From: Erythroxylum novogranatense
Taxonomy: Eukaryota > Streptophyta > Magnoliopsida > Malpighiales > Erythroxylaceae
DNA length: 64,000 bases
NCBI GenBank assembly: GCA_029891385.1
Contig: CM057225.1
Span: 15,738,620 to 15,802,619 of the forward strand
Direction: 5' to 3'
Under the pieces are notes generated by a model. It worked only from the letters and a program-made list of their open reading frames with translations, was not told the origin of the DNA and did not search any database. The position numbers and the translations under genes were made by a program. Shown one piece after another: positions 36,002 to 49,440 of the stretch. Every line of letters begins with the position of its first letter. Position 1 is the stretch's first letter.

Positions 36002-38913
36002 TCTTTTTATTATCATTATAACCACCAATAAAAGAACTTCCACTACTAATTTTGTAACTTAATCTTTGCCTTTCTCGTACTGATAGTCTATAAACAAAGT
36101 ATTCATTTGTCATTTCACATTATAGCTCATTTTTTTTACAAGGCTCTACATAGCTTTTATCCTAGCTAAATGCTTCTTTAATATAGTGATTCCTTCCCTT
36201 TCAAATGCTTGTTGCAAAATAAATAAATGATATGATTCTTTATTCCAGGAACTATTCTAGCATAAGACTAAGGTGGATTATTGAATCTTCCTGAAGTGAT
36301 TGAATTATTAAGAGTACTTGAATTTCCATTCTTTATATGTAAAAATAAATGAAGACATATGTCAAAATTAAATTAATAGATTTATATTCAAAATAATTTT
36401 TTGCATATAATAATAATATCATTACATAACTATAAAAGTTCAATATTCAATTATAAACATATCTAGATTCTAGACAAACTTTATCTTACATCTTTTTTTT
36501 AGTAGCACACATTGTAAAATAACTTTTCTTTATGACAATACACATCACAAAAATGATTTAAACATTTACAATTTCACATTATGTTGAGTGATGAGTATTC
36601 TCTCATAAAATCACACACGATTTTCTATTATGTATTTAACCACCTATAAGATAAGATTAATATTTATAATTTTATTTCCTAATGATAATACAAACAATAT
36701 AAAAATGCAAACATTTATTTTCTTAACTTAATTACATAGTTAAATGATTAATTGTATATTAATCTTATATTTAAAAGATTAATCATATGTTGAATTTTTT
36801 ATATGCAAACAATAATTAGTAAATTGTATGTTTCATATAAATTAATTAACAAATTACAATTTAATAAATCAAATTTGATCTCATTTTATGATTATTAAAA
36901 TAACAAATAATATGACATGTTTTTGAATTATACACAATTTACAAATCACATTACATAAATATTCTTTCATAGTTCATTGACTATATTGTTTGATTTCAAT
37001 TGGTCATAGATTTACAATGCCTAAATATTATTGAAATTGAACCAACTCATACAAACAATTTCAACTTTCAAACTCAAATTGTCCAGTATATATATGATAA
37101 ATCATTCACAAATTACACATGATGCAACCAAAATATAATGCAATTGGAGTTTAGAGCAAAAACAAGCAACTTAAAGCACACAAAAAATTAGAAATTATAA
37201 TCAAATTAGGGTCCTGACAAGTTTGGTCGGATGGGTCGGGTCAACCAAATAAATTTGGACTTAGATATGAAAATCCTGAATTTCAGCTATCTGCCTGACG
37301 TGATAGTTGAGTGGAGAGAGGAAACATCTGTGACGGTGGAGAGAGCAGGCTAGTAGCGATGGTGGTGGATTGGAGAAGAGTAGTGATAGTAGAGTGGAGA
37401 GAGGAAATATCTATGACGATGGAGAGAGCAAGCTTAGGTAGGCAATCTGAGTAGAGGTAAAGGAAGCTTGTTGCCTCGTGCAACACTGGGTTTGGGTAGT
37501 GGAGCATGGCACGATGGGAACAAAATTTGATGATTTAAAGAGTGAAGAATGAAGATGCATGGAAAGGAGAGAGAGAGCTGAAGTTAAGGCAACGGAGAGT
37601 GAGTGTCTATCTGTAGTGTTTTGATGCTTCCTTTGTTAGGTTAAAATTTTCTTTTACAATTTAGTCACTAAAATTTTAAAACTTTACAGTACTATTCAAT
37701 ATTTAATCGGTATTTTAAATATCAGTATTACTGACCAGTACAAACCTCATATAAAAACATACCATTTTTCATTTGGTACGGTAAATAATTCATACCCGTG
37801 ACATGCACCAAGTCAAGCATGTCCTACGTCCTATAGGAGGGACGGCGGAAGCAGTGCTTAAGCAAGGATTACCTATCAAGTTCAATCGGCAAGGAAGGCC
37901 AAGGTTAAAGACGATGTCTTCTACTCGCAATTGAATATTAAAGTCACCTAATCCATCCTTGGGATAAGTGGTGTAGGCTATCAAGTTTGCATGGCATATA
38001 TGATCCCCCTTAGGACCATCAATACTTTTATGAAGGCGAGTGGGAGATCATCTAGATATTGACTGAGCATAACAAGATGAGGAATGATAACGGACTTGGT
38101 TATTTAAAGGAGGAAGAAGAGAAATAAATGGCATAATTGAACTGTGCCAATGAAGCACTCCAGACTGACAATTAAAAGTTAGCTGTCTTGAATGTTCAGT
38201 AGGGAAGGCATTGTGGCTTAAAAGCTATAAGTTTGTCATGATTGTCTGGACTGTAAAATGTTCAAGTCACTTAATTATGATAGAATGGCGAACTCGTTCA
38301 TCAAAGGCTTCAATTACTTTTATATGATATTAAAGCTTAATTAACTAGAACACATTTTGTTGACTGCATCCTTGAGATGTGCTTGTTGGGGGATAAGTAG
38401 CCAAAGAGGCAACAAAAGATAGTTTGGTTAATTAAGTTTGCAAGCCTTGTCTAGGACTAAACTTATTACCCTGTAACTGGGCATTTTCTTGAGGACGAGG
38501 CATCTTTTCATGCGTAATTTTTGACAGCTTCTCCCTTATACTTAGCTTGTGGAACCTTTTCTTTTTTGACTACTTTTATTGATTTATGAGGCTTCATTTT
38601 GTACAAACCCTCGACGCTCATCAAATGTTATTTATTTGGCCAAAGTGCAAATGACACCTAACATTTTGTAAAAGGTCTAATTTATCCCTAGTTATTATAT
38701 TTAGTACGTATAACTTTTCATCTTAGCATTTATAAAATGGTACTATTTATACCACAAAATCTAATGCCATCTGGTTTATATTAATTACTTGTTATTAGAC
38801 CATTAATCCAGCTGATATGGTATGTCAATTTGATAACTTAGACTATTTGGATGTTGAATGGACGATGATATGATTTTTAAAAAGTATTTTTCTTAACTTT
38901 ATAATTATTTAAG
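36002..38913. other. Mostly AT-rich intergenic DNA with a duplicated GA-rich segment
   Basis: 36002-37200 holds no recognisable gene. At 37305-37440 a segment GAGTGGAGAGAGGAAA(C/T)ATCT followed by GTGACGGTGGAGAGAGCA appears twice about 84 bp apart. 37790-38520 is slightly richer in GC and gives fragments of possible transposon coding sequence that I could not assign. The array arms of the foldback element start at 38914. Confidence 0.35.
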
Positions 38914-39043
38914 TTATTAAATGGAAATGTATTGGCTTTTACTTTGCTACAGGTTGAGTAATATTGCAAAATTGTTTTAACTTTGCAGAATTGGATTGTT
39001 ATTAAAATGTTTATTATCATTTTTAAACATGGCTTTCATTTGA

Positions 39044-39094
<51 letters not shown>

Positions 39095-39602
39095 TCATAA
39101 ATTTAATAATAATTATAAATTAATAATAACCATAACAATAAATATAATGCTCATAATAATAGGAGTTGATAATTATCCTGATTAATAATTATTAATATTT
39201 TATTATTATTTTGTTATTATTATCAAAATGTAATAATAAATATGATTAAACTAAATATTATTATTATTATCATTATATTGGTTATTATTGTCATTATTAT
39301 GATCTCTTTATTGCAAAATAAATTATACTTAATTCAATTATTTTTATTATAATTACTATTATCCTTATTATGATTAATGTTAGCATTATTAATAAGATAA
39401 TTATGATTTTGATTATAAATATAATCATTTTAATTATTATTAGTATTATTATTATTATTATCTTAGTATTATAATTTTTAATTATAATTTTCATTATTAT
39501 CATTTATCTTATAATGATTATTATAATTATAATAATAATTATTATAATGATATCGTTATAATTCATATTTTATTATAATGATATACGTTATAATTCATAT
39601 TT

Positions 39603-39677
<75 letters not shown>

Positions 39678-40142
39678 TCCTTTTGGATATTTCAGTTATG
39701 TTTATTATTATTATTATGAGCATTATATTTATTGTTATGGTTATTATTAATTTATACTTATTATTAAATTTATGAAGAATAATAATTATAATTATAATAA
39801 TAATTTAAATACTAATAATAATAATAAGTGACAATACTAATACATTATTAATATAATTATTAGTAATATTATCATTGGGATTATAATTATTATTGATTTA
39901 GGTTGATTTTAGTGTATACTAATTCTTATTAACATATGTAATATTATTATTAATAATGTTTATTATTATTCATAATATTATGAAATTCCCTTTATTTTAA
40001 ACTGTTTTTTTATTATTCGTATGTTCACCGTTAAATATTATTATTATTTTATGAACATAAAATATTATTATTATTATTTGAGTTATTAGTATTCATAACT
40101 TGAATACTAATGAACTTGCTTTAAGAGAAACAAATTCCCACT

Positions 40143-40179
40143 GCAACGCTCTCCTCGTGAGTCTTGAGGAGAGCGTTGC
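40143..40179. repeat. GC-rich hairpin in left arm
   Basis: GCAACGCTCTCCTC and its exact reverse complement GAGGAGAGCGTTGC flank a 9-base loop. A longer version lies at the mirror position in the right arm (55733-55776). Confidence 0.9.
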
Positions 40180-41220
40180 TATTATTATTTTATTATTATA
40201 TTTTTAAATTTTTCATACGATTGTAATAAGTAGTAAATATTATTAGTAAATAGGTAATTGTTATTATTAAATATTTTGTAGAGTAATTATATACTTTAGT
40301 GCAATTATTAATTACATCCTTGCTAATAAATTCATTAATCGTTTTCCCATATTTATTATTATTATTGCTAGGATTATAATTATAATTCTAATATTCTTTA
40401 TGAATTTTAATATATTTGCAAATTAAATTTCTATTATTATAATCATATTTGTTATAATTGTTAATTTCTTTAATTTTAATTATATTATTATGATAAATTA
40501 TATATTGCTTATAAATTTATATTATTATTATTCTTAATCTTATTATTATTATTATTATCATTATTATTATTATTATATTCCTTTTGGATATTTCAGATAT
40601 GTGTATTATTATTATAATGAGCATTATAATTATTGTTATTATAAATTTATTATAATTATGAAATTTACGAAGAATAATAATTATAATTATAATTATAATA
40701 GTAATAATAATAAAATTGGAATTATTATTATTATGATTAATGTTAGTATAATTGTATTAATTAATAAGTTTTTGGTTACAATTATAATAATCAAAATCAT
40801 TATAATTATAATAAGTATTATTATTATTATTATTATAGTAATTGTTATTATTATCGTTGCCTAATTTAAATAAAATTTCTTTAATAGTTATTATCATTAT
40901 TGTTATCTAATTATTATAAATTTTATTGTTATTTTGATTATTATTAGTATTATCGATTATTGTTATTATTATTACTATTATCATATTGTTCATGAATAGA
41001 AATAACAATACAAATTATTTTAATTTGTATTCCTTATAATCATAAAATGCATATATCTTTATTTGTTATATATAATTGCTTATTATGAATAATTATGTTT
41101 TTATTATGATTATATTTAGTTTTCTTATTAATATAATCATTCTTATAATTTGTAAAATTTTTTATAATTTTCCTGCTTTAGTTTATATACTTATTACTAT
41201 ATATAAAAATATATAGTATA

Positions 41221-41487
41221 GTCGCCCTAGCGACAATAGGCTATGAGTGGTCTGATCGCTGGGGCAACGCTCGTCGCACTAGCGATCAACAGCCTTTGAC
41301 GCAGGATCGCTAGGGTGACACTCGTCGCCCTAGCGAAAACAACCAATGACTGCTGTGGATCGCTAGGGCGACACTCTCGCATACTAGTGACAACAAACCT
41401 TTCATATGCGGATAGCTAGGGCGACAAGCCTCGCCCTAGCGACAAGAGCGTAATAGTGTATGCGGATTGTTAGGCGACGTGCGTCAG
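41221..41487. repeat. GC-rich tandem array, five units of about 52 bp (left arm)
   Basis: Each unit begins close to GTCGCCCTAGCGA and ends TCGCTAGGGCGACACTC, so neighbouring units form a 13-bp stem (TCGCTAGGGCGAC / GTCGCCCTAGCGA) with a 4-base loop across each junction. The middle parts of units differ (GGCTATGAGTGG, AGCCTTTGACGC and so on). The array stands out sharply from the surrounding ATT-rich arm. Confidence 0.88.
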
Positions 41488-41649
41488 CAAGCGTAAAACA
41501 GCACCACTAACATTAATTTCTTAATTATTATTAGTATTGTTATCGTATTTATTAGCAATCAAAATATTAGTTACTATTTATTCAAATTGTTATTATTATG
41601 TCTAAGTTTTAGTAATATTATTATTATTGTTGTTATTTTTATTATCATG

Positions 41650-41706
<57 letters not shown>

Positions 41707-42036
41707 TCTATTATTATAATTCTTGTTAAATGTTATGAAAAATTTGTGCATACAGTCTAGAAAATTGTTTATCATTACTATTATTAAATTCCTTATTAAT
41801 ATTAGATTCATTATTATTATTATTACTATTAATTTTTTCCCCACAGGCATTTTGATTATTATTATGAAAATTGTTTATATTTTCCATAACATTTTATTCC
41901 TCAATGATATTTTATTTTAATTATAACAATAACGTTATAATAAGATGTAATTGGATTTGTACTTCTCAAGTTTTGGAGCATTGGATTTTTATTAAAACAT
42001 GCTTATTATCATTTACAAACATCATTAATTGTGTAA

Positions 42037-42567
42037 GTATTATCATTTACAAACATCAATAAAACACCGCGTCGCTTCTAGCGACAACAGAGCATTCAAA
42101 TTAATTTTATAATATTATTACTATTGTTATGTGTATTTATTAGCATTCAAAATATTAGTTACTATTTATTCAAATTTGTTATTATTATGTCTAAGTATTA
42201 GTAATATTATTATTATTGTTCTTATTTTCATTATTATGTTTATTAGTATTATAATAATAATAATAATTATAATTATTATGTGTCCATCGATAATTACATA
42301 AAATCATTATATTAATTTCTATTACTATCGAAATCTTTTGATAATCATAAATATTATTTTTATGTTATTATTATTATTATTATCTTATTATAAATGGATT
42401 TTATTATTAATGTTATTCACCAAATTAAATAAACTAATTATTTGAATTATATTATTATTATTGTTATTTGTATCTCTTAGTATAGAAATGAATTATTACT
42501 ATTTATTCAAATTTGTTATTCATTACATTAATTATCTTTATTATTATATTCGATATGATTATATGAA

Positions 42568-42658
<91 letters not shown>

Positions 42659-44104
42659 GTTATGATTATCTTATTTTATTATAATAATTATTATAATTAT
42701 TAATATTATTAATTTTTATTATTATTAGTATTTATGTCACAATTATGATTAGGTTTGTACTTTACTATATGACGATGATTAATAAATATATTAATTGAAT
42801 TTCAAATGTGTATTATTAGTCATAACATTAATAAATCCGGTTTTATTATTTGCTGTCGTTATTGATGTAATTGAATAAGTTTTTATAATTCTTATTAATA
42901 AACATATAGAATATGAAAAAATTCGACAGGCATTTATTAACAATCATGATTACTGGAAACACTTGTCTTTTCCAATTAATTATCACAAGCAATTCCCGCC
43001 GATCCACTAATAAGGTAATATAATTTTAAGAAACTTTGTTACTGTTCATTTAAAACGCAGAGCATCTTCTTCTCCACCAACCTTCGTTGTTTTCAGACAT
43101 CTTTTATAGCTTTTAGCCATTTGCTCAGGTGTAAAAAGTTAAATCCATTTCTGAATGTTCTGCAGAAACTTGGAAATTGTCTGTGTTGTCATATTCGAAA
43201 TTTAGAAGCAGGTGGTGAAAGAAACGTTGTGTTTTATGTTCTGCTTCTGATTATAACTTCTGTCTGTCTATTTTACGTTTTGGTTTTCAATGTGATATAT
43301 GTGGAATGTTTCTATTAATAAAAAGTGGTTTAAAATACTGGAAAGTTTCTGTATATAAATTACTGTTTGTGTTAATAAATAGGAGCATGTTCCAGTTAAT
43401 AAAAACAGTTTCTGTTAATAAACAGTTGTGAGTTGTTCTGTTAATAAATACTATTTGAGTTATTAAATACTGCAATGTTTCTATTATTAGTTGTTCTATT
43501 AATAAATACTGTCTCTGTTAATAAATACTGCAATGTCATTCAACTGTTGTTTGTTCTTGTCTTAATAAATATTGTTTCTGTTATTAAATATTGCAATGTT
43601 TCTGTTGTTTGTTGTTCTGTGAATACATACTGTTGCTGAACTTTTCTGTTATTATTACTGCAATGTCTCTGTTGTTTGTCGATCGGTTAATAAATACTCT
43701 ATGTTAATAAATACTGCAATGTTTCTGTTTGTGGAAAGTAATATGCGATGGTTGAAGTATACTGTGTTGTATATGACATGGTCGTCGTTAGTTTTGTTGA
43801 ATAATTATGGTTTCCTACTTATTATTAAGTGCCTCGGCTATATGTTGTAATGAATGTTTGTCGGTTGATTTGGTAAGCATTCAATTGTAGTTCATGTAAG
43901 AGTTTGAATATGTGTTTTAAAATTTGAAACAACTTAGCATGAGCTACTAAGTTTGGTTTTTCTCATACAGCAATGACATGATACATGGATGGCCCCCAAA
44001 ATCAAGACACCAATGCTATGCTGTTGTATAAGGTCGTGTCTGGTTGTCTGAATAACTATATGTGATCATAATGGTGCTGCATATTTTTTGATGCAGGTGT
44101 CAAA
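42037..44104. other. Upstream region of the MULE transposase gene
   Basis: Contains a 90-bp (ATT)n run (42569-42658), a small copy of the end of the GC-rich array (42066-42090) followed by a second copy of its flank, and from about 42960 less AT-rich leader-like sequence with CT-rich stretches. A possible intron ends at GATGCAG (44097), 8 bases before the transposase ATG. Confidence 0.45.
43310..43740. repeat. Degenerate minisatellite in the transposase leader
   Basis: About ten irregular copies of TTCTGTTAATAAATACTGCAA, spaced 25-60 bases, with some copies shortened. It lies in the presumed leader intron. Confidence 0.7.
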
Positions 44105-47100
44105 ATGGAAGGTACATCGACGCCATACCGCCGTTTAAATTATGAAAGTGATAACGAGCAACATAACAATGAAGATGGTTGTCCAAACCAGAGTTCTGAT
44201 ATGAACGGAAGACAGTTAGTTGGAAGAGAGTTAGTTCCGAAGATTGGCATGCAGTTCGAGACAGAAGCAGATGCTTATCATTCTTATTTAACTTATGCGA
44301 AGCAAGTGGGATTCAGAATTAGAAGAAGCAAAAGTTACAAAGACAAAGGTGAGAAGTTGATTTGTAGGCTTTTTGTTTGTAGTGCTGAAGGTAAACGGAT
44401 GGCCGACAAAATAGATTTGTATGTAAGAGCCCCACGTGCAGAAACAAGATTTGGTTGTGAGGCAAGAATGAAAGTGCGTAGTGTGCAAACTGGGAAATTT
44501 GAAGTGATTGAGTTTGTTGAGGATCACAACCACTACCTTTCATCACCGAACAAAACACATTTGCATAGGAGTCACAGGAAGATATCAGCAGTCGTAGCTA
44601 TGAACATTGAAATGGCTAATGATGTGGGAATTCGACCGAAACAATCGCATGATCTTATGATGAGACAAGCAGGTGGTAGAGATAATGTTGGTTTCATTCC
44701 AGATGATTACAGGAATTATTTGAGGTCTAAATGAACTGGAGGCATGAAACGGGGAGACGCACGTGAGCTGTTGGCATATTTGTATAAGATGCAGGTGGAA
44801 GATCCGAATTTCTTCTATGCCATTCAAGTGGACGAAGATGATTTGATAAGTAAGAATGGTGAGGTTCGTCCACTTGGTTTGTTTGTCGGTATCAACCATC
44901 ATAAGCAAACAACAATTTTTGGTGGTGCACTCCTTTATGATGAAACTGCGCTAACATTTGAATGGTTGTTTAACACATTTCAGAGAACGATGTCTGAGAA
45001 AATGCCTACCACGATTCTGACTGATCAAGATGTCGCAATGGCAAAGGCATTAGCGTCAACATGGCCAAATACTCATCATCGACTTTGTATTTGGCAAATT
45101 TATCAAAATGCGACCATTCATTTGGGTGGTATATTTTCTAAGTTTAAGGAGTTCGCAAGGGATTTTAGCGCCTGCATCTATGAGTATGACGAAGAAGAAG
45201 ATTTCTACGTCGCATGGGCGCAGATGTTGGAAAAATATGAACTTCACAGTAATGACTGGTTGAAACGTTTATTTGGCATCAAGGAAAAATGGGCTTTGGT
45301 GTATGGGCGGAAAACTTTTTGTGCAGACATGATGACGACGCAACACAGTGAGAGTATGAACAGTTTGATCAAGAGGTATGTTAGTTACCAGCATAACTTG
45401 ATACAATTTTTAATCACTTCCAGCGGCTGATTGATGATCGTCGATATGAGGAGTTAAAAGCGATTTCAAAAGTATCGCGAGCAAGCCAACTTTGTCAAGA
45501 CCGGTCAAAATTTTACAAAGATGCATCAAGCGTGTACACGCCGAAGTGTTTAAATGGTTCCAAGATGAATGGAATCATTGTCATGATTACAGTTTCACTC
45601 TTAGCTGTGAGGATGGAATAGTTGAGAAATATAAGATTAGTTGGGCCGGGAAGAGCTACTCCCAGTTGGTTAGCTATGACTTGTGCAACGATGACATCCA
45701 TTGTAGTTGTGGGAAGTAAAAGTTTGCTGGCATTTTATGCCAGCATGTGTTGAAGGTGTATAGCTTGAAGAATATTTCGCCAATCCCAACCAAGTATATT
45801 ATGAAAAGGTGGACAAGGAAAGCAAAAAGTTGGACGGTTCCACATTTGGAGTCCACCGCCAATGATACTCATGATGATTTGTGCGAGCTGCCAACTATTC
45901 GGTATAAAGAGTTGTCTACATTAAGCATGCGATTGGTGACAAGGGTCGCAGAGAGGAGAGATACGTATCAAGTTGTGAAAGATAATTTGTTGAACATGTT
46001 GAAGATGGTTGATGAGACATTGCACAGTGAGGAAAATCATAATGAAGAGAACCAAATAGCTAAAGATCATGAGTTCAACCAACGCTCGCGTTCACCTATG
46101 CCAACAAATGTGTTGAATGAACCTGAGAACCATTCTGGGGACATGAATGACATACGAGGTATGAAAATGAGGACAAAGCCAAGATCAAGTAAGAGATTGA
46201 AGAGTGGACTAGAAAAAATATCAAAGAAGAGGAAGAATGCGAAGAAGTCCAAGACTTTAACAAATGTGGCTGACTCGACCCCGTTCACCCTTTCCACCAC
46301 TCAGGTATAACTTATGGTAATATTGGACTGAAATGACGTATACAAATTAAAGAATTATTATGTGACCTTAATGTAGCGTAAATGATTGTATTCAGGAATC
46401 TGCGGATACTTCCCAACAAACCGACAATGTCTGCAGCAGATGGGCTCCCATATTCCAGCAACATCAGGTTGGAATTGGGTAAATGATAATGTTTGGTAGT
46501 GTTGGGCTATTTTGTGAACAACTAATTTGGATTTGATTGCTTATGAGGAAAACCATGTTACAGACAGTTAGAATTTGTAAGGGGCATGTACCTTTGTGTT
46601 CCAGTCATGACGAGCGCAGCCAACATTCTCAGGTTCAACTTCTAATATTATCTTATTGCATTCATGGAATTGAATCAATGTAATATTGACTTAACCGAAA
46701 GTTGGATATGACAATCAGGAACTACAACGTACAAGTGTTGTAATGGATAAGTCAACAAGGTTATACAGTCAGAATCATCATTTACCAACTCCGATGGTAT
46801 TGTTTGGTTGAACTACTTGACGCGTTGGTTATAAATATTGTATGTCTGTAATATGTTATTAAACTCTAAATCATTTATCATGTTAGGAGAATGCTACAGG
46901 AAGAAGTGAACACAATGTGGGTATTGATATCCCACCTGCAATGAGCATGAATGATTTACTTATGGTAATTAGACGAACGTTTTGTTGATCATTTCAATTA
47001 TGTTGTATAATGGCATGTATAATTGCACGTTGGGTGTTGATGTGTTTTAATTGTGGAAAATCTATTCGTTGACAGGCGCAACAGACATTTGGAATTGCAA

Positions 47101-47195
47101 ATTTGGAAGATATCAGCAGTTTAGGTTTTCCAATGTCCACTGACTACTGTCAGAGTTGTCTTCGTGCCAAAAAGTTTTGTGTGTGTTCAACATGA
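44105..47195 (+). pseudogene. FAR1-type MULE transposase gene, six exons, damaged
   Basis: Exon 1 (44105-46304) encodes a FAR1 DNA-binding domain (EADAYHSYLTYAKQVGFRIR, then FVCS, FGCEAR, EDHNHY zinc ligands), the MULE transposase domain (FFYAIQVDEDDL, GLFVGINHHKQT, TILTDQDVAMAKAL, HHRLCIWQIYQNA, TTQHSESMNSL) and a SWIM zinc finger (IHCSCGK...AGILCQH). Five further exons keep phase 0: 46396-46467, 46564-46632, 46719-46796, 46887-46964 and 47076-47195, ending CQSCLRAKKFCVCST. Damage: in-frame TGA at 44732, frame changes at about 45420-45495, TAA at 45717. Between DEDDLI and SKNGEVRP about 27 residues are absent, including the block that normally carries the first catalytic Asp. The gene lies between the element's long arms. 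Confidence 0.88.
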
Positions 47196-49169
47196 TTCTG
47201 ATAACATAGTAAGTACTAAGCACCATATACCTGTCTGGTGATCACCATGTCATAATAATTATTTTCACTCGCTCTCTGTGTGGCGTGTCATCGATTGTGT
47301 TAGTGCATACCGTTCATCCCGGATACGGAAATCTGCTTTGGATACGTCATGAAGGAAGCAAGCCAGGGTTCTATCCTTTGGGAGGCAAGTTGAACTTGTT
47401 CGTTTTCTGAACTTTTCTGTTATAGAAGAAGCATTTATGTTGGGAAATGTTTCGAGTATGTGGGTTGTATTTCGAGAACATATGATTGCCATTGTGAACC
47501 TGCCTTATATATGACACTTGGTGTAGTGTATAGTAACGATGTCTTCAATTGTTACCAGGTGAGTTTGGTGAAATGACAAATGTGACCCATTGAGCTTTGA
47601 CAGCATTTACAATTCAATACGACTTGTTCCTGGAACGGCATAACTTTCCACGCATTCTCCATTCTAGTCAATAGCATTATTTTCCACAAAAAGGTTTCAT
47701 GACAAGAATCATCCTGTGACACAAACAGGAACTGAACTGCTTTACGTTGGGTTTGCAATAACTTCTTTCTTTAGTTTTGACCATTATGTGTGCAATTGTA
47801 AAAGTAGTATTGAAAATATTATTATGTTTGTCAATTGTTAATGAAGATTTCCCTTTTGCTTTTATGCCTGACCATTTAGGCTACCGTATGAATGTTGTTA
47901 AAGGTTACACATCTTTTATTGCTTTCGTCAAATGCATTTACGTTGATGACACTGACTGCCATGCTGAAATGTAACTCTGTTGCTTAGTATTGAAGATGCA
48001 TAATATGCCAGGATATGGACATTTAATTACACGTCATCTTCATGATGCAAAAGGTGTCAGGATACATTTATATATAATTACTTGGCCTTTCCACAATTAT
48101 GAGATGCATAATTGTTTCTAGATTGTCTCTGAAGTTAACTCTGGGAGAAATAGGTTCAGTATGCGGTGTTAGCGTGTCGATTGTACTGCTGTGATGTGTG
48201 GTAGCAAATTTAGTGGGTTGGTCGTGTGGGCATTTTTTAATATGGTTTCAGTGGGTTTTTTTGGAACTTTATTTTGCTGTTCTATTTGCTGGTCAATTCC
48301 TCATCCTGATGGTTATTAGTATTGTAGGGGACTGTTTAGAACTTCTGCGCATTATGGATGAAGTAGAGAAGAGCAGACGACCAAATGCGGTATATCTATT
48401 TAGTTGACTATACCGTGCGGGACAACATTATGCTTTATTGCAACCATGCTTGTCCATACTAACTTGGTTACGCGACAGGTGATCTAAAGGGCCTTAAAGC
48501 TTTAGCCCCACAGATTTCACAGTTGTTGTTGGGATGTGGCCACGAATAGTTGTTGTTCAAATATTTTTGTCTTGAATGTTGTTTGTGTGGACGATGCCTC
48601 AGGTTTTTGCCTTTGCTTTTAAATTGAACATCTGAGATTGAAGTATATAATCAATGTGACTTTCAATTTTATTGATGTTAATATTTTGGTTTGTGGACTT
48701 ATATTTTCAGTGACTCCTTAATTCTTCACTTATTATATCAACTGCGATTAATGCAAAGTAGTAGTTTCCCCTTATATCACTATATGTAATAAAAAATATA
48801 TCAGAATTTTGAGGTTGCAAATTTTAATTAGCAGTAGATTGTCAGAACAATTAATTGAATAAAAGTTAAAGAATTTCAATACTAATTGAATAGGATGGAG
48901 AAGGGCATCACCAATTACAAGGATCTGGTTGGTTTTTTGTATGATTATGTAATTGTTAACTATTAAAATTAATTTTAATAGTTAAATTTAAATTTAACAA
49001 ATTATTAATGTAATAAACTACTTTATTAGTAATAATAAAATATATTAATTTAATAAAAACAATGCATTAATTTAATGATCATATTTAACGAAGAACCGAT
49101 ACAAGTATGTATTTATTATTCATGTTAAATAAAATCAAATATTAAATTTCTATACTTCAAACTTTTATT
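47196..49169. other. Interior of the element, no gene recognised
   Basis: Follows the transposase gene. Short frames exist on both strands (47265-47492 minus, 47777-47974 plus, 48198-48407 plus) but no domain could be named. Very AT-rich after 48760. Confidence 0.4.
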
Positions 49170-49316
49170 ATTATCAATCGTAAATATACTAATTAAATTG
49201 AGTTATATTATGATAATTAGTGATATATATTATTATTAAATTTATTGTGTTGTATTTATAAATTTATTATTATAATTATTATAACATTCCTATTACCTAA
49301 TTAACTGCTTATTTGA

Positions 49317-49352
<36 letters not shown>

Positions 49353-49440
49353 TAACATATTATTAATATAAGTACATAAAAGCAAACGAAGGACATACAA
49401 AGAAAATAAGAAAAGTGGTTTAATTTAACAAATTTCAAAG
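49170..49440 (+). repeat. Inner inverted repeat, left copy
   Basis: TCAATCGTAAATATACTAATT near 49177 and CATAACATATTATTAATATAAG...AAAAGCAAACG...AAGTGGTTTAATTT (49353-49430) have inverted counterparts at 53268-53560. About 270 bp with moderate divergence and a longer (ATT)n in this copy. Confidence 0.75.

Larger units (their letters stand above)
38914..42036 (+). repeat. Left long inverted-repeat arm
   Basis: About 3.1 kb, almost wholly ATT/AAT-rich with (ATT)n runs at 39045-39092, 39605-39675 and 41651-41705. It is the inverted counterpart of 53841-57096. The arm contains its own repeats: TTCCTTTTGGATATTTCAG occurs at about 39677 and 40580, and an inverted pair at 39114/39718 (ATAATGCTC / GAGCATTAT blocks). 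Many apparent long open frames here encode only Ile/Tyr/Asn runs and are not genes. Confidence 0.88.

Noticed and set aside
37790..38520. Possible retrotransposon coding remnant
   Set aside because: Composition suggested coding sequence, but no motif on either strand could be matched with confidence.
41221..41487. Repeat-spacer array resembling a CRISPR
   Set aside because: The repeats are palindromic units with related centres, lie in a plant transposon arm with an inverted partner, and no cas-like genes are present.
39297..42703. Long Ile-, Tyr- or Asn-rich open frames in the left arm (also 53545-57002 on the right)
   Set aside because: They are translations of (ATT)n/(AAT)n simple sequence and have no protein character.
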